Source of the DNA: Lachnospiraceae bacterium YSD2013
Lineage (GTDB): Bacteria; Bacillota; Clostridia; Lachnospirales; Lachnospiraceae
Direction: 5' to 3'
DNA length: 56,449 bases
Assembly: GCA_900100895.1 (NCBI GenBank)
Contig: FMTX01000025.1
Coordinates: 1-56,449 of the forward strand
The number at the start of each line of letters is the position of its first letter. Position 1 is the first letter of the stretch. The position numbers were made by a program, and so were the translations under genes. The notes beneath the pieces are model-generated. The model made no database searches. It had not been told where the DNA came from and saw only the letters and a list, made by a program, of their open reading frames with translations. This document shows positions 1 to 7,719 of this stretch, in pieces.

Positions 1-1
1 T

Positions 2-139
2 CCCAAGCCCGAAATGATTAAAGTCGCTCAGAAGACTTTCTCCATCACCCAGCTCTTCACCGCTTTAATCGCTTCCGCTTTCGTATATGTTATCTGGCTT
101 GCCGCAGGCAAGTTCCTGGTAAAGGAAGCTCAGGAGTAA
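2..139 (+). CDS. C-terminal fragment of an unidentified membrane protein
   Basis: The reading frame enters from the left edge and stops at 137-139, giving 45 C-terminal residues. The fragment contains one hydrophobic stretch (residues about 18-37 of the fragment, from LFTALIASAF to VIWLAAG) followed by a charged tail KFLVKEAQE, as expected for the last transmembrane helix of an integral membrane protein with a cytoplasmic end. A perfect intrinsic terminator follows 13 bases after the stop, so this is the last gene of its transcript. The family cannot be named from this much sequence. Confidence 0.6.
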   Translation, partial: PKPEMIKVAQKTFSITQLFTALIASAFVYVIWLAAGKFLVKEAQE

Positions 140-152
140 TAGAAACTGTCAG

Positions 153-178
153 GCGCCGACTTAAGTCGGCGCTTTTTT
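153..178 (+). terminator. Intrinsic terminator
   Basis: A perfect 10-bp inverted repeat, GCGCCGACTT/AAGTCGGCGC, without spacer, is followed directly by six T residues. It ends the transcript of the membrane protein gene that enters from the left. Because the dyad has no spacer, the real RNA hairpin must open about four central bases as its loop. Confidence 0.85.
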
Positions 179-193
179 ATTATCAATGGCATA

Positions 194-446
194 TCACGCC
201 CCATCCCGAACATAAGTCTTTACCCAAAACTCTATCGGAGCGTCGGCGCTTAGCGGCTGTATTTCAAGCCGCTTATGCACGAAAACACTTCTGTTTGAGT
301 TGCAAAAAAGGGCTGTGCTGTCCCCCAAGCACCACTTTTTGCGTAGGGCAGACCGCAGTCTATACGGAGCGTCTGACCGGCCGCTACGTGAGATCGAAAC
401 GGGAGAGGGTTTTTAGTAAAGACTTATGTTCGGGGTGCGGCGTGAC
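194..446 (+). ncRNA. Probable large structured non-coding RNA
   Basis: No credible protein gene lies between 180 and 525. The segment is GC-rich and its ends are complementary over about 29 bases: CACGCCCCATCCCGAACATA (from 196) pairs with the region 415-445 that contains TTATGTTCGGGGTGCGGCGT, with only a few mismatches and one G-T pair. Inside are at least three further hairpins: AGCGGCT/AGCCGCT near 252-273, GCAAAAA...TTTTTGC near 302-342, and CAGAC/GTCTG near 351-375. This multi-branched shape with a long closing helix resembles the large Firmicutes RNA classes (raiA-type in particular) more than a rod-like 6S RNA, and no SRP or RNase P core motif is visible. The class is a guess. The strand is also uncertain, since the helices work on both; plus is chosen from the neighbours. 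Confidence 0.55.
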
Positions 447-525
447 AGGGGGGCTGGCATTCCTGCGGATGCTGTGGTAATATAGGTGAGGTTAGAAACT
501 TGGATTAAGGGGATATGATTAAGAC

Positions 526-945
526 ATGAAGAATAAAGAGTTAATAAGAACGCTTAAGTTCGTGCTTTTTTCGGCATCGGCGGGGCTTATTGAGTTTGGA
601 TGGTTTTCGTTGCTGACTGCAGTCACGGATTGGAGCTATTGGCCGAGGTATCTGATTGCGCTTGTGTTCTCGGTGCTTTGGAACTTTACGCTTAACAGGA
701 ACTTTACTTTTAAGTCGGCGGGTAATGTGCCGATAGCAATGCTTAAAGTATTTCTGTTCTATCTGGTGTTTACACCGGCATCGACACTCCTTGGCAATTA
801 CCTTGCAGAGACAAGAGGCTGGAACGACTTTCTCGTAACCATTCTTAACATGGGCCTTAACTTCGTACTTGAGTATCTGTACGACAGATTCTACGTATTC
901 GGCCCCACTATTGACACAAAAGTTCATACTGCACATGAAAATTAA
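526..945 (+). CDS. GtrA-family membrane protein
   Basis: A 139-residue protein with four predicted membrane helices (about residues 8-30, 40-55, 70-92 and 100-120) and the family signature WNFTLNRNFTF near residues 53-63. GtrA-family proteins are small polytopic proteins of the cytoplasmic membrane that are thought to move lipid-linked sugars across the bilayer, or to assist glycosyltransferases that decorate surface polysaccharide or teichoic acid. The length is normal for the family. The ATG at 526 has an AAGGGGAT element about 10 bases upstream. It is a single-gene unit between the probable RNA at 194-446 and its own terminator, so the partner glycosyltransferase is not next to it. Confidence 0.8.
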   Translation: MKNKELIRTLKFVLFSASAGLIEFGWFSLLTAVTDWSYWPRYLIALVFSVLWNFTLNRNFTFKSAGNVPIAMLKVFLFYLVFTPASTLLGNYLAETRGWNDFLVTILNMGLNFVLEYLYDRFYVFGPTIDTKVHTAHEN

Positions 946-950
946 GCTAA

Positions 951-982
951 ACCACGCGGCTTCCGCGTGGTTTTCTTTATTT
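951..982 (+). terminator. Intrinsic terminator after the GtrA gene
   Basis: ACCACGCGG and CCGCGTGGT form a perfect 9-bp stem with a 3-base loop (951-971), followed by the T-rich tract TTTCTTTATTTT. It starts 5 bases after the stop codon of the GtrA-family gene. Confidence 0.85.
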
Positions 983-1003
983 TCCCACTCAATAATGCAT
1001 ACT

Positions 1004-1231
1004 TTATCCCAATACGGAAAAATTTCCGAATTGGGATAACTTTTCACCGTTTTTAGGCCTGTTTCAGAGCGTTTTATCCCAATATGAAAAAAAGTTCAAT
1101 TTGGGATAAGATTTCGCCGATTTTTTATCCCAATTTTGAATTTTTTCTGTATTGGGATAACTAGTTTACATAACTCAGGCATTCGGGCACTTTTTTTATC
1201 CCAAAATTACATTTTTTTGCTATTGGGATAA
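1004..1231. repeat. Array of four 36-bp TTATCCCAA dyads
   Basis: Four units, each exactly 36 bp, lie at 1004-1039, 1074-1109, 1125-1160 and 1196-1231. Each begins TTATCCCAA and ends TTGGGATAA, so each is an inverted repeat with 9-bp arms and an 18-bp middle. The middle differs between copies but tends to stay self-complementary: CGGAAA/TTTCCG in copy 1, TGAA/TTCA in copy 2, GAA/TTC in copy 3, little in copy 4. Start-to-start distances are 70, 51 and 71 bp. The array lies between the convergent ends of the GtrA gene and pheT, outside both terminators. It carries no reading frame of note. Function is unknown. Confidence 0.85.
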
Positions 1232-1272
1232 ATTGCACCGCAGAGAAGCAAAAACACCGCAAAAACACTAAA

Positions 1273-1297
1273 GGCGCCGCACACCAATGCGACGCCC
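1273..1297 (-). terminator. Probable intrinsic terminator of pheST
   Basis: On the minus strand GGCGTCGCA and TGCGGCGCC form a stem of 9 bp with one G-U pair and a 6-base loop, followed by TTTAGTGTTTTT. It lies 36 bases beyond the pheT stop codon and is the natural end of the pheS-pheT transcript. The T tract is interrupted, so termination efficiency is uncertain. Confidence 0.65.
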
Positions 1298-1332
1298 CTT
1301 TATGCCTTTATACCGGACAGCGGTTTCAAGCA

Positions 1333-3750
1333 TTAAGCTCTTAAAACTGCTCCGTACTTATCTGAAAGATTCTTGAGGATGGTGTCTACGAATCCGTCAA
1401 TCTTCTCCTGAGTGAACTCTTCGTCACGGGGAGTGAAGACTACGGAGAATGCCATACTCTTCTTGTCGGCACCAAGCTGAGCGCCTTCGTAAAGGTCGAA
1501 AAGCTCGATGTCGGTGATGTATTCGCAGGACTCCTTGATTGCGTTCTCAATCTGAGCGCAGGTGAGAGCCTTATCCATTACGAAGCAGAAGTCACGCTTC
1601 TCGACAGCGAACTTAGGAAGCGGGATGAACTTTCTGTCCTTGCCATAGTACTTGGTAAGTGCCTTGAGGTCAATCTCTGCTACGTAGCTGTCTACTCTCA
1701 TGTCGAGTTCGTCGCGAATTTCGTAAAGCACCTGTCCGAGATAACCGATCTCTACGCCATCGCAGAGTACCTTGGCGGTTCTGTAAGGGTGTAAGAATGT
1801 CTTGGTAGTTGCTTCGTACTCGAAGGTAATATCAAGTGCTGCAGCAACCGCATCTACAAGTCCCTTCAGGCTAAAGAAATCTTCACCTTCTCCGAATACA
1901 CCGATTGCAATGGTCTCGCGCTCGTCGGGATACTCTTTGAGAGGTAAATCCTTGGCAATGAACTTGTTACCCATTTCGAAGATTCTGCCCTCTAAGATTG
2001 CGTTCTTCTGGTTACGAGCCATAGCGGTAATCATCTGAGGTGCAAGAGTCGTACGCATGAGTGACAGATCCTTGTTGATAGGATTGATAAGCTGAATCGC
2101 ATGTCTCTCGGGTGCGTCAGCGGGAAGTCTTAACATATCGAGGTCGGAAGGGCTAAAGAAAGAGTAATGAACTCCCTCAAATGCTCCCTGCGCGCAAAGT
2201 GCGTTCTTAATCTTAAGCTCGGTCTTCTGACGAAGGTTGTAGCCGCCGCTTGTAACCTGAGCTGTGGGAATGAAGGTAGGTACGATGTGGTCGTAACCGT
2301 ACATTCTGATAACTTCCTCGGCAACATCCTGGTATGTAGCCATATCCTCTCGGTATGCGGGAACATGAAGGGTAAGCTCGTCACCCTTAAGTTCAGGCTT
2401 GAAGTCAAGATTGGTGCAGATTCTTACGATGTCTGCATCGGGAACCTTGATACCGAGTACTCCGTTAACCTTGGCTACGCTTGCTTTTAACTCGAAAGGC
2501 TCGATAGAGTTGCCGGTGTTAACGTCAAAGCCGGTAGAAGAAACCTTACCGCAACCAAGCTCCTCAACAAGATGAAGGGCTCTCTTCATTGCCATAACGG
2601 TGGTGTACTCATCGACACCCTTGGAGAATCTTGCGCTGGAATCGGATACCTGTCCGAGAGCCTTGGAGCTCTTACGAATGTTGTCGCGCTCAAACTTAGC
2701 TGACTCAAACATAACTGCGGAAGTGGTATCGAGAATCTCTGAGTTGAGACCGCCCATGATACCTGCAAGAGCAACAGGCTTCTTGCCGTCGCAGATTACG
2801 AGGTTGCTTGAGTTAAGTTCGAATTCTTTTTCATCAAGTGTAACAATCTTCTCGCCGTCAGCCGCGCGACGAACGTTGATAGCGTCGCCTTCAAGGTATG
2901 CATAGTCAAAAGCATGCATGGGCTGACCGAGTTCTTTGAGTACGTAATTAGTGATGTCTACCATGTTGGAGATGGAGTTGCAGCCTACAAGAGCAAGGCG
3001 TCTCTTCATCCACGCGGGAGACTCGCCGATTTTAACGTCGTATACATAGTGAGCGGTGTAGCGGGGGCAGATGTCCTGAGCTTCAACCGTTACCTTGAAA
3101 TCTTTCTTAACATCGGTCTCGGTGTAGTCGAGAGCGGGTGCCTTAAGAGGCTTCTCAAGTACAGCCGCAACTTCTCTTGCAAGACCGAAGATGCTCTGGC
3201 AGTCGGGACGGTTAGCGGTGATGGATACGTCGAAAATCCAGTCATCAAGTCCGAGCAAAGGCTTAACATCGCTTCCGGGAACAGCGTCGTCGGGAAGCAC
3301 AAGCAATCCGTTGTAGCCTGCACCGGGATACATATCTTCGGTAACACCGATTTCAACACCTGAGCAGAGCATGCCGAAAGAATCATATCCGCGAAGCTTA
3401 CCTGCATTGATGGTCATAACGCCTTCAACGGTAACGTGATCCTTGGCAGTTGCGTAAACGGTGGCACCTACAAGTGCAAGAGGGAACTTGCCGCCTGCCT
3501 TAACATTGTCGGCACCGCAGCAAATCTGAAGTGTGCCGTGCTCGCCCGCATCAACGGTGCAAAGATGAAGGTGTGTGCCTTCGATAGCGTCACAAGTCTT
3601 AACAAGACCTACAACAACCTTGCTTACGTCGTGGCCTACTTCGTATTTTTCTTCCACCTCAAAGCCGCATGAGAAGAGCTTCTCCTCAAGCACATCGGGG
3701 GAAACGTCTATATCTACATATTCTTTTAACCAACTAAGGGGTACTAACAT
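1333..3750 (-). CDS. pheT: Phenylalanine--tRNA ligase beta subunit
   Basis: An 805-residue protein of the usual length for the bacterial PheRS beta chain, opening with MLVPLSWLKEYVDID. It shows the N-terminal tRNA-binding EMAP-like domain (about residues 40-150, VVGLV and HLCTVDAG), the central B3/B4 editing domain and B5 domain, the catalytic-like core, and the C-terminal ferredoxin-fold anticodon-binding domain (about 710-805, from LPKFAVEKRD). With PheS it forms the cytoplasmic alpha2-beta2 enzyme that charges tRNA-Phe; the beta chain removes mischarged Tyr. The ATG is preceded by AGGAGG. It follows pheS after 17 bases, so both subunits depend on the T-box leader upstream. Confidence 0.97.
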   Translation of the reverse strand: MLVPLSWLKEYVDIDVSPDVLEEKLFSCGFEVEEKYEVGHDVSKVVVGLVKTCDAIEGTHLHLCTVDAGEHGTLQICCGADNVKAGGKFPLALVGATVYATAKDHVTVEGVMTINAGKLRGYDSFGMLCSGVEIGVTEDMYPGAGYNGLLVLPDDAVPGSDVKPLLGLDDWIFDVSITANRPDCQSIFGLAREVAAVLEKPLKAPALDYTETDVKKDFKVTVEAQDICPRYTAHYVYDVKIGESPAWMKRRLALVGCNSISNMVDITNYVLKELGQPMHAFDYAYLEGDAINVRRAADGEKIVTLDEKEFELNSSNLVICDGKKPVALAGIMGGLNSEILDTTSAVMFESAKFERDNIRKSSKALGQVSDSSARFSKGVDEYTTVMAMKRALHLVEELGCGKVSSTGFDVNTGNSIEPFELKASVAKVNGVLGIKVPDADIVRICTNLDFKPELKGDELTLHVPAYREDMATYQDVAEEVIRMYGYDHIVPTFIPTAQVTSGGYNLRQKTELKIKNALCAQGAFEGVHYSFFSPSDLDMLRLPADAPERHAIQLINPINKDLSLMRTTLAPQMITAMARNQKNAILEGRIFEMGNKFIAKDLPLKEYPDERETIAIGVFGEGEDFFSLKGLVDAVAAALDITFEYEATTKTFLHPYRTAKVLCDGVEIGYLGQVLYEIRDELDMRVDSYVAEIDLKALTKYYGKDRKFIPLPKFAVEKRDFCFVMDKALTCAQIENAIKESCEYITDIELFDLYEGAQLGADKKSMAFSVVFTPRDEEFTQEKIDGFVDTILKNLSDKYGAVLRA

Positions 3751-3767
3751 ATCACATTTCCTCCTTT

Positions 3768-4811
3768 CTAGTCATCGAGCTGATCCAACACGCGAAGGTC
3801 GGACTCGAATAATAATTTAATATTGTTAATGCCGTACTTAAGCATTGCGATACGCTCGATACCGATACCGAAAGCAATACCGCTATATACATCGGAATCG
3901 ATGTGGCAGTCTTCAAGAACTTTCTTGTTAACAACGCCTGCGCCGAGTACCTCTATCCAGCCGGTACCCTTGCAAAGCTTACATCCCTTACCCTTACACT
4001 GGAAGCAGCTTACGTCTACTTCAACCGAAGGCTCTGTGAAAGGGAAGTATGAAGGGCGAAGTCTTGTGGTGGTGCCTTCACCGAAAATCTTCTCAACGAA
4101 TACGTTAAGCATACCCTGAAGGTCGCAAAGTGTGATGCCCTTATCAACTACAAGACCTTCCATCTGGCTGAACATCGGTGAGTGAGTGGCATCATCATCC
4201 GAACGGAATACCTTACCGGGAGAGATAACCTTAATAGGGAGCTTACCCTCTTCCATTACGTGAATCTGACCTGCAGACGTCTGTGTGCGGAGTAAAAACT
4301 CGGGTGACAAATAAAATGTATCCTGCATATCTCTTGCGGGATGATTGTCGGGAATGTTGAGTGCGGTGAAGTTATAGTAGTCCGTCTCAATCTCGGTTCC
4401 TTCATAAACGTCAAAGCCCATGGAACCGAAGATATCTACTATCTGGTTCTTAACCTGGGTGTTAGGGTGAAGGTTTCCCTTCGGACGCATCTTGGCGGGA
4501 AGGGTCACGTCAATCTTCTCGCTTTCGTAGCGCGCCATCATTTCTTTTTCTTTAAGCTTGGTCTCAAGAGCGTCGAACTCGCCCTGTGCCCAAGTCTTAA
4601 TCTCGTTAACTTTCTTACCGTACTCGGCCTTAAGTTCATTGGGAATCTTGCCCATCTCTCTCATGAGAGTGCCGATCTTACCGGTCTTTGAATCCATCAA
4701 GCCTTTGCGATATTCAAACGCTTCCTTGGAGTTTGAAAGCGCCTTGAGGCCTTCGGAAACTTCTTGCTTAATCGCCGCAAGTTTCTCGGTTAATTCATTC
4801 AAATCAGCCAT
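3768..4811 (-). CDS. pheS: Phenylalanine--tRNA ligase alpha subunit
   Basis: The catalytic alpha subunit of phenylalanyl-tRNA synthetase, 347 residues from the ATG at 4811 (protein start [14 protein letters not shown]). That start is chosen because AGGAGG lies just upstream; in-frame codons further upstream fall into the T-box terminator region. Visible are the N-terminal coiled-coil arm that contacts tRNA (residues 1-90), and class II motifs including [13 protein letters not shown], the substrate region HTSAGQIH-like segment near 190, and [14 protein letters not shown] near the C-terminus. [13 protein letters not shown] stretch with four cysteines sits near residues 275-286, which is common in PheS of this group. 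It is the first gene of the pheS-pheT operon. Confidence 0.96.
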   Translation of the reverse strand: MADLNELTEKLAAIKQEVSEGLKALSNSKEAFEYRKGLMDSKTGKIGTLMREMGKIPNELKAEYGKKVNEIKTWAQGEFDALETKLKEKEMMARYESEKIDVTLPAKMRPKGNLHPNTQVKNQIVDIFGSMGFDVYEGTEIETDYYNFTALNIPDNHPARDMQDTFYLSPEFLLRTQTSAGQIHVMEEGKLPIKVISPGKVFRSDDDATHSPMFSQMEGLVVDKGITLCDLQGMLNVFVEKIFGEGTTTRLRPSYFPFTEPSVEVDVSCFQCKGKGCKLCKGTGWIEVLGAGVVNKKVLEDCHIDSDVYSGIAFGIGIERIAMLKYGINNIKLLFESDLRVLDQLDD

Positions 4812-4851
4812 TTTAATCCTCCTCTTTAAGTACTTATCCTGCCACGAGGTA

Positions 4852-5115
4852 TAAAAAAATCCCATGGCAACTGTTAATTGCCATGGGACGAAATTATCGC
4901 GGTACCACCCATGTTCGAGCCGACGTTATATCGTCTCGCACTCTTTGCGCCGTAATGCTGCGCTGCATCCACTTATACTCGCCGATAGCCCGGAAAGCTT
5001 TCGTGAAAAGCTCCGATGTTGAAATTCATATATGTCTTCTGCCATGACGCTCTCAGCCGGTGACATCACTCTCTGACGACTCTGAACATATACTACTTAC
5101 GCATCTTCATTGCTT
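4852..5115 (-). promoter_or_regulatory. T-box leader, phenylalanine specific
   Basis: On the minus strand the leader contains the T-box sequence GGGTGGTACCGCG (plus positions 4898-4910), complementary to the tRNA acceptor end. After it comes the terminator hairpin, CCCATGGCAA/TTGCCATGGG with a short loop (about 4861-4887), followed by a run of T residues (4852-4859). A specifier-loop pattern GAA-T-TTC-A places the codon TTC at 5021-5023, which is a phenylalanine codon and agrees with pheS downstream. By the established mechanism, uncharged tRNA-Phe pairs with specifier and T-box and favours the antiterminator, letting pheS-pheT be transcribed. The full stem I was not folded, so the outer limits are approximate. 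Confidence 0.93.
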
Positions 5116-5121
5116 CTTTGG

Positions 5122-5150
5122 ATTATAACCTTACTTAAATTATAAGTCAA
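5122..5150 (-). promoter_or_regulatory. Promoter of the pheST T-box transcript
   Basis: On the minus strand TTGACT (5145-5150), a 17-bp spacer and a perfect TATAAT (5122-5127) form a strong vegetative promoter. The predicted start is near 5115. The -35 box begins 3 bases beyond the stop codon of the upstream amylase gene, so the two units are packed without any terminator between them. Confidence 0.85.
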
Positions 5151-5153
5151 CAC

Positions 5154-6794
5154 CTATTTCCTAAGCACCACGCTGGTCTGGGCGGGAATCGTAACCTTGC
5201 TGCCCTCAATCGTCGCATCAAGCCCATCGACACCGATTGATGCCGCAACAGTCGTGAACGCATCCTCCGTCACCTTAGACAAATCCAGCGTCACGCTGCT
5301 TCCCGAAGTATTGTGAAGCACGCACACCTTCGTGCCGTTATAATCTCCGATGAATCCGCCTGCCTTAGTATCGGCAAAAGAAAGCGGCTCGTAAGTCCCC
5401 AGGTACATCTCGGGATTCGCACGTCTTATCATGATAAGGCGCTTGTAATAGTTGTAAAGACTGGTCTCGCTCAAAAGCTGGTCGTTAAGCGTTCCGTTGG
5501 TCTGAAGCTTCACATCGTAGTCGGAACCCTTGGGATCCTTAACGGTATCATCGTCACCCCAGAGCATCGCAAGTCTGCGGTTGGCATCGGTGTTGGCGCC
5601 GCCTCTTGAGCCCTTCATACCGATTTCCTCGCCATAATAAATGAAAGGCGAGCCGGGACCGAGAATATAGAGATTGGCCGCAACCTTGGCAAATCCGCCG
5701 GTATTCTGCAGGAAGCCCGCCGCTCTGTCAGTGTCGTGATTGGCTATGAAAGGAACTATCATAGCATCCGAGTTCTTTTTCTCAATATTCTTAACGTAGT
5801 GGTCTACGTACTTAACGTATTTATTGACGTCGCCTTTTTTGGCAGCCTCGGCAATGTAGCCTTCGGTCTGGGACATCGTGAAGTTGAAGCAGTTAAGCGC
5901 AGGCTCATACTTGTCGGTAACGGTGTCTGAGTCCCACACTTCGGCAACGGTGTAAATGTCGGGTTTAATCTTCTTAAGCTCACTCATGAAATCAAGCCAG
6001 AATTCTGCGTTCTTGGTCTCGTCGCCGTAGTAAATGTACTTGGCAGCATCGAATCTGAAGCCGTCCACGCCCACCTCTTCAAGGTAGAATCTTGCTATCT
6101 TAAGAAGCGTCTCCTTAACGTGCGGATTGTCGTAGTTAAGCTCGGGCATGTCTCCCGAAAAGTTGCACTCATAATACCAGTCGGAAGCGGCTATCTTCTC
6201 AAATCTTCTGCCGGGCACGGGTTCTTTCTCACAGGTGTAGAAATCATAGAACTCCGAAGAAGTATCCTCCTGCCTGCGGGCGGTGCAGAACTTCTTAAAC
6301 CAGTCATTCTCCTTACTTGAGTGGTTCATGACAAAGTCGATGATAACCTTAACATCGCGGTCGTGAGCCACCTTCACAAGCTCCTTCAAATCTTCCATCG
6401 TACCGAACTCATCGTCTATGGCAAGATAATCAGCCACATCGTACTTGTGATAACTCGGTGACTCCATAATCGGCGAAAGCCAGATTCCTTCGATACCGAG
6501 GCTCTTTCCAGACTTCACGTCGCCGTCGTTAAGATAGTCAAATCTGTTGATAATTCCGCGTAAGTCCCCGAGTCCGTCACCGTCGGAGTCGGAAAAAGAA
6601 CCTACAAATATCTCATAGAAAACCCTGTGGTTGTCTTCTCTTTCCACTTCTACCGAAGAGTCGAAGTTGACGTCGGTCACCACATATTCTTTGGCCTCCT
6701 GCTCGGGCTCTGTAACTGCCGGAGTCTTGCCGCATCCTGTCATCATAACCATAACTAAAGCCATTGCCGCTGCGGGCATCCTATTTCTAATCAC
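5154..6794 (-). CDS. Secreted GH13 alpha-amylase-like lipoprotein
   Basis: A 546-residue glycoside hydrolase of family GH13. It starts with GTG at 6794 behind GGAGG and carries a lipoprotein signal: charged N-terminus, hydrophobic core, lipobox MTGC with the lipidated Cys at residue 21. All four GH13 regions are present: DFVMNHSS, GFRFDAAKYIYY (nucleophile Asp), VAEVW (acid/base Glu) and FIANHDTDR. The protein should sit on the outer face of the membrane and cut alpha-1,4-glucans or maltodextrins into oligosaccharides. It is the last gene of the importer operon, 58 bases after a permease, so hydrolysis and uptake are expressed together. Exact specificity (alpha-amylase, cyclomaltodextrinase or oligo-glucosidase) cannot be told by eye. 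Confidence 0.92.
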   Translation of the reverse strand: MIRNRMPAAAMALVMVMMTGCGKTPAVTEPEQEAKEYVVTDVNFDSSVEVEREDNHRVFYEIFVGSFSDSDGDGLGDLRGIINRFDYLNDGDVKSGKSLGIEGIWLSPIMESPSYHKYDVADYLAIDDEFGTMEDLKELVKVAHDRDVKVIIDFVMNHSSKENDWFKKFCTARRQEDTSSEFYDFYTCEKEPVPGRRFEKIAASDWYYECNFSGDMPELNYDNPHVKETLLKIARFYLEEVGVDGFRFDAAKYIYYGDETKNAEFWLDFMSELKKIKPDIYTVAEVWDSDTVTDKYEPALNCFNFTMSQTEGYIAEAAKKGDVNKYVKYVDHYVKNIEKKNSDAMIVPFIANHDTDRAAGFLQNTGGFAKVAANLYILGPGSPFIYYGEEIGMKGSRGGANTDANRRLAMLWGDDDTVKDPKGSDYDVKLQTNGTLNDQLLSETSLYNYYKRLIMIRRANPEMYLGTYEPLSFADTKAGGFIGDYNGTKVCVLHNTSGSSVTLDLSKVTEDAFTTVAASIGVDGLDATIEGSKVTIPAQTSVVLRK

Positions 6795-6813
6795 TTATAA
6801 CCTCCGTAAAAGA

Positions 6814-6834
6814 GGGCAGGTAACTGACCTGCCC
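6814..6834 (-). other. Intercistronic hairpin between permease and amylase
   Basis: GGGCAGGT/ACCTGCCC, a perfect 8-bp dyad with a 5-base loop, lies in the 58-base gap before the amylase gene. On the minus strand it is followed by TCTTTT and then by the GGAGG of the amylase, so it may act as a partial terminator or RNA end stabiliser that sets the amylase level below that of the importer. Confidence 0.55.
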
Positions 6835-6852
6835 CCTGAAAAGCCTGATAAA

Positions 6853-7719
6853 TTAACCTTTAACGGCACCGCCCGTAACACCTTCAACATAGTACTTCTG
6901 AAGGAACAGGAACAGAATCGTAACAGGTATCGCAACCACAACACCGCCGGCACAGAACATAGTGTACTTACGGCCGATAGCATCGGGCGCCAGCCATGTG
7001 AAAAGACCTACCGCAGTGTTCATACCGCTTGGTTCGTTAAATGCCACAAACTTGGCAAATACGTAGTCTCCCCAAGGTCCGAGGAAAGCGGTCAATATTG
7101 TATAAATTACGATGGGCTTGGCCAAAGGAAGAATCATCTGGATAAATACCTGAAGTCTCGTCGCACCGTCAATTCTTGCAGCTTCGTCAAGTGACATGGG
7201 AATCGTATCAAAGAAGCCCTTTGAAATGTAATAACCCATACCCGAAGCGGCACAGTATACAAGTATCAAACCGAATACCGCATTGCTCTTGGTAAGACCC
7301 ATATCCGCAAGTACGCGATATAGAATAATGATACCGAGAATGCCGGGGAAAAGTCCCAATACCAGCATAAATCTCATAAGGAAGTTACGCATCTTAAAGC
7401 GGAATCTCGAAAGTGTATAACTCATGCACAATACAATAATCGTCTGGAGCACACATACCACAAGCGCAATAATAAAAGTGTTCTTATACCAGTCTACGAA
7501 ACTGCTGTCGAGTAACGCCTTATAGTTATCAAGTCCCCACTTCTGAGGAATAACATATCCTACCTGCCATGTAGATTCTGTTCTGAATGACTGGAACACT
7601 ATGCAAAAGAATGGAGCCAGCCATATTATGCTCATTATGATGAGGATGATGTAAATAATTGTATTGCTGATTGTTCTTTTGGCACTCATGCCAAGTCCGT
7701 GTTTTTCTTCTTTCATCAT
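6853..7719 (-). CDS. Maltodextrin-type ABC importer permease (MalG-like)
   Basis: A 288-residue inner-membrane permease with six predicted helices and the cytoplasmic EAA loop EAARIDGATRLQVFIQMILP near residues 185-204, which docks the ATPase. Family, size and operon position match the MalG/GanQ class of carbohydrate ABC importers (CUT1). Its ATG overlaps the end of the preceding permease gene by 4 bases, which indicates translational coupling. No ATPase gene lies in the operon; CUT1 systems of Firmicutes commonly share one MsmX-type ATPase encoded elsewhere. Substrate is inferred from the neighbouring amylase and binding protein to be a maltodextrin. Confidence 0.93.
   Translation of the reverse strand: MMKEEKHGLGMSAKRTISNTIIYIILIIMSIIWLAPFFCIVFQSFRTESTWQVGYVIPQKWGLDNYKALLDSSFVDWYKNTFIIALVVCVLQTIIVLCMSYTLSRFRFKMRNFLMRFMLVLGLFPGILGIIILYRVLADMGLTKSNAVFGLILVYCAASGMGYYISKGFFDTIPMSLDEAARIDGATRLQVFIQMILPLAKPIVIYTILTAFLGPWGDYVFAKFVAFNEPSGMNTAVGLFTWLAPDAIGRKYTMFCAGGVVVAIPVTILFLFLQKYYVEGVTGGAVKG

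Noticed and set aside
194-446. Assignment to 6S RNA, SRP RNA, tmRNA or RNase P
   Set aside because: The multi-branched interior does not fit a 6S rod, and the core motifs of SRP, tmRNA and RNase P were not found on reading either strand.
295-480. A 61-codon frame starting with TTG inside the RNA candidate
   Set aside because: It lacks a ribosome binding site, is Cys- and Arg-rich without family resemblance, and lies fully within the complementary RNA structure.
1004-1231. TTATCCCAA units as DnaA boxes (consensus TTATCCACA)
   Set aside because: Six leading bases agree but the last three do not, all units are strict 36-bp dyads, and no dnaA, dnaN or AT-rich unwinding element is nearby.
1004-1231. 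CRISPR array
   Set aside because: The repeats are dyads with self-complementary centres; there are only four, spacing is irregular (70, 51, 71 bp) and no cas gene is present.
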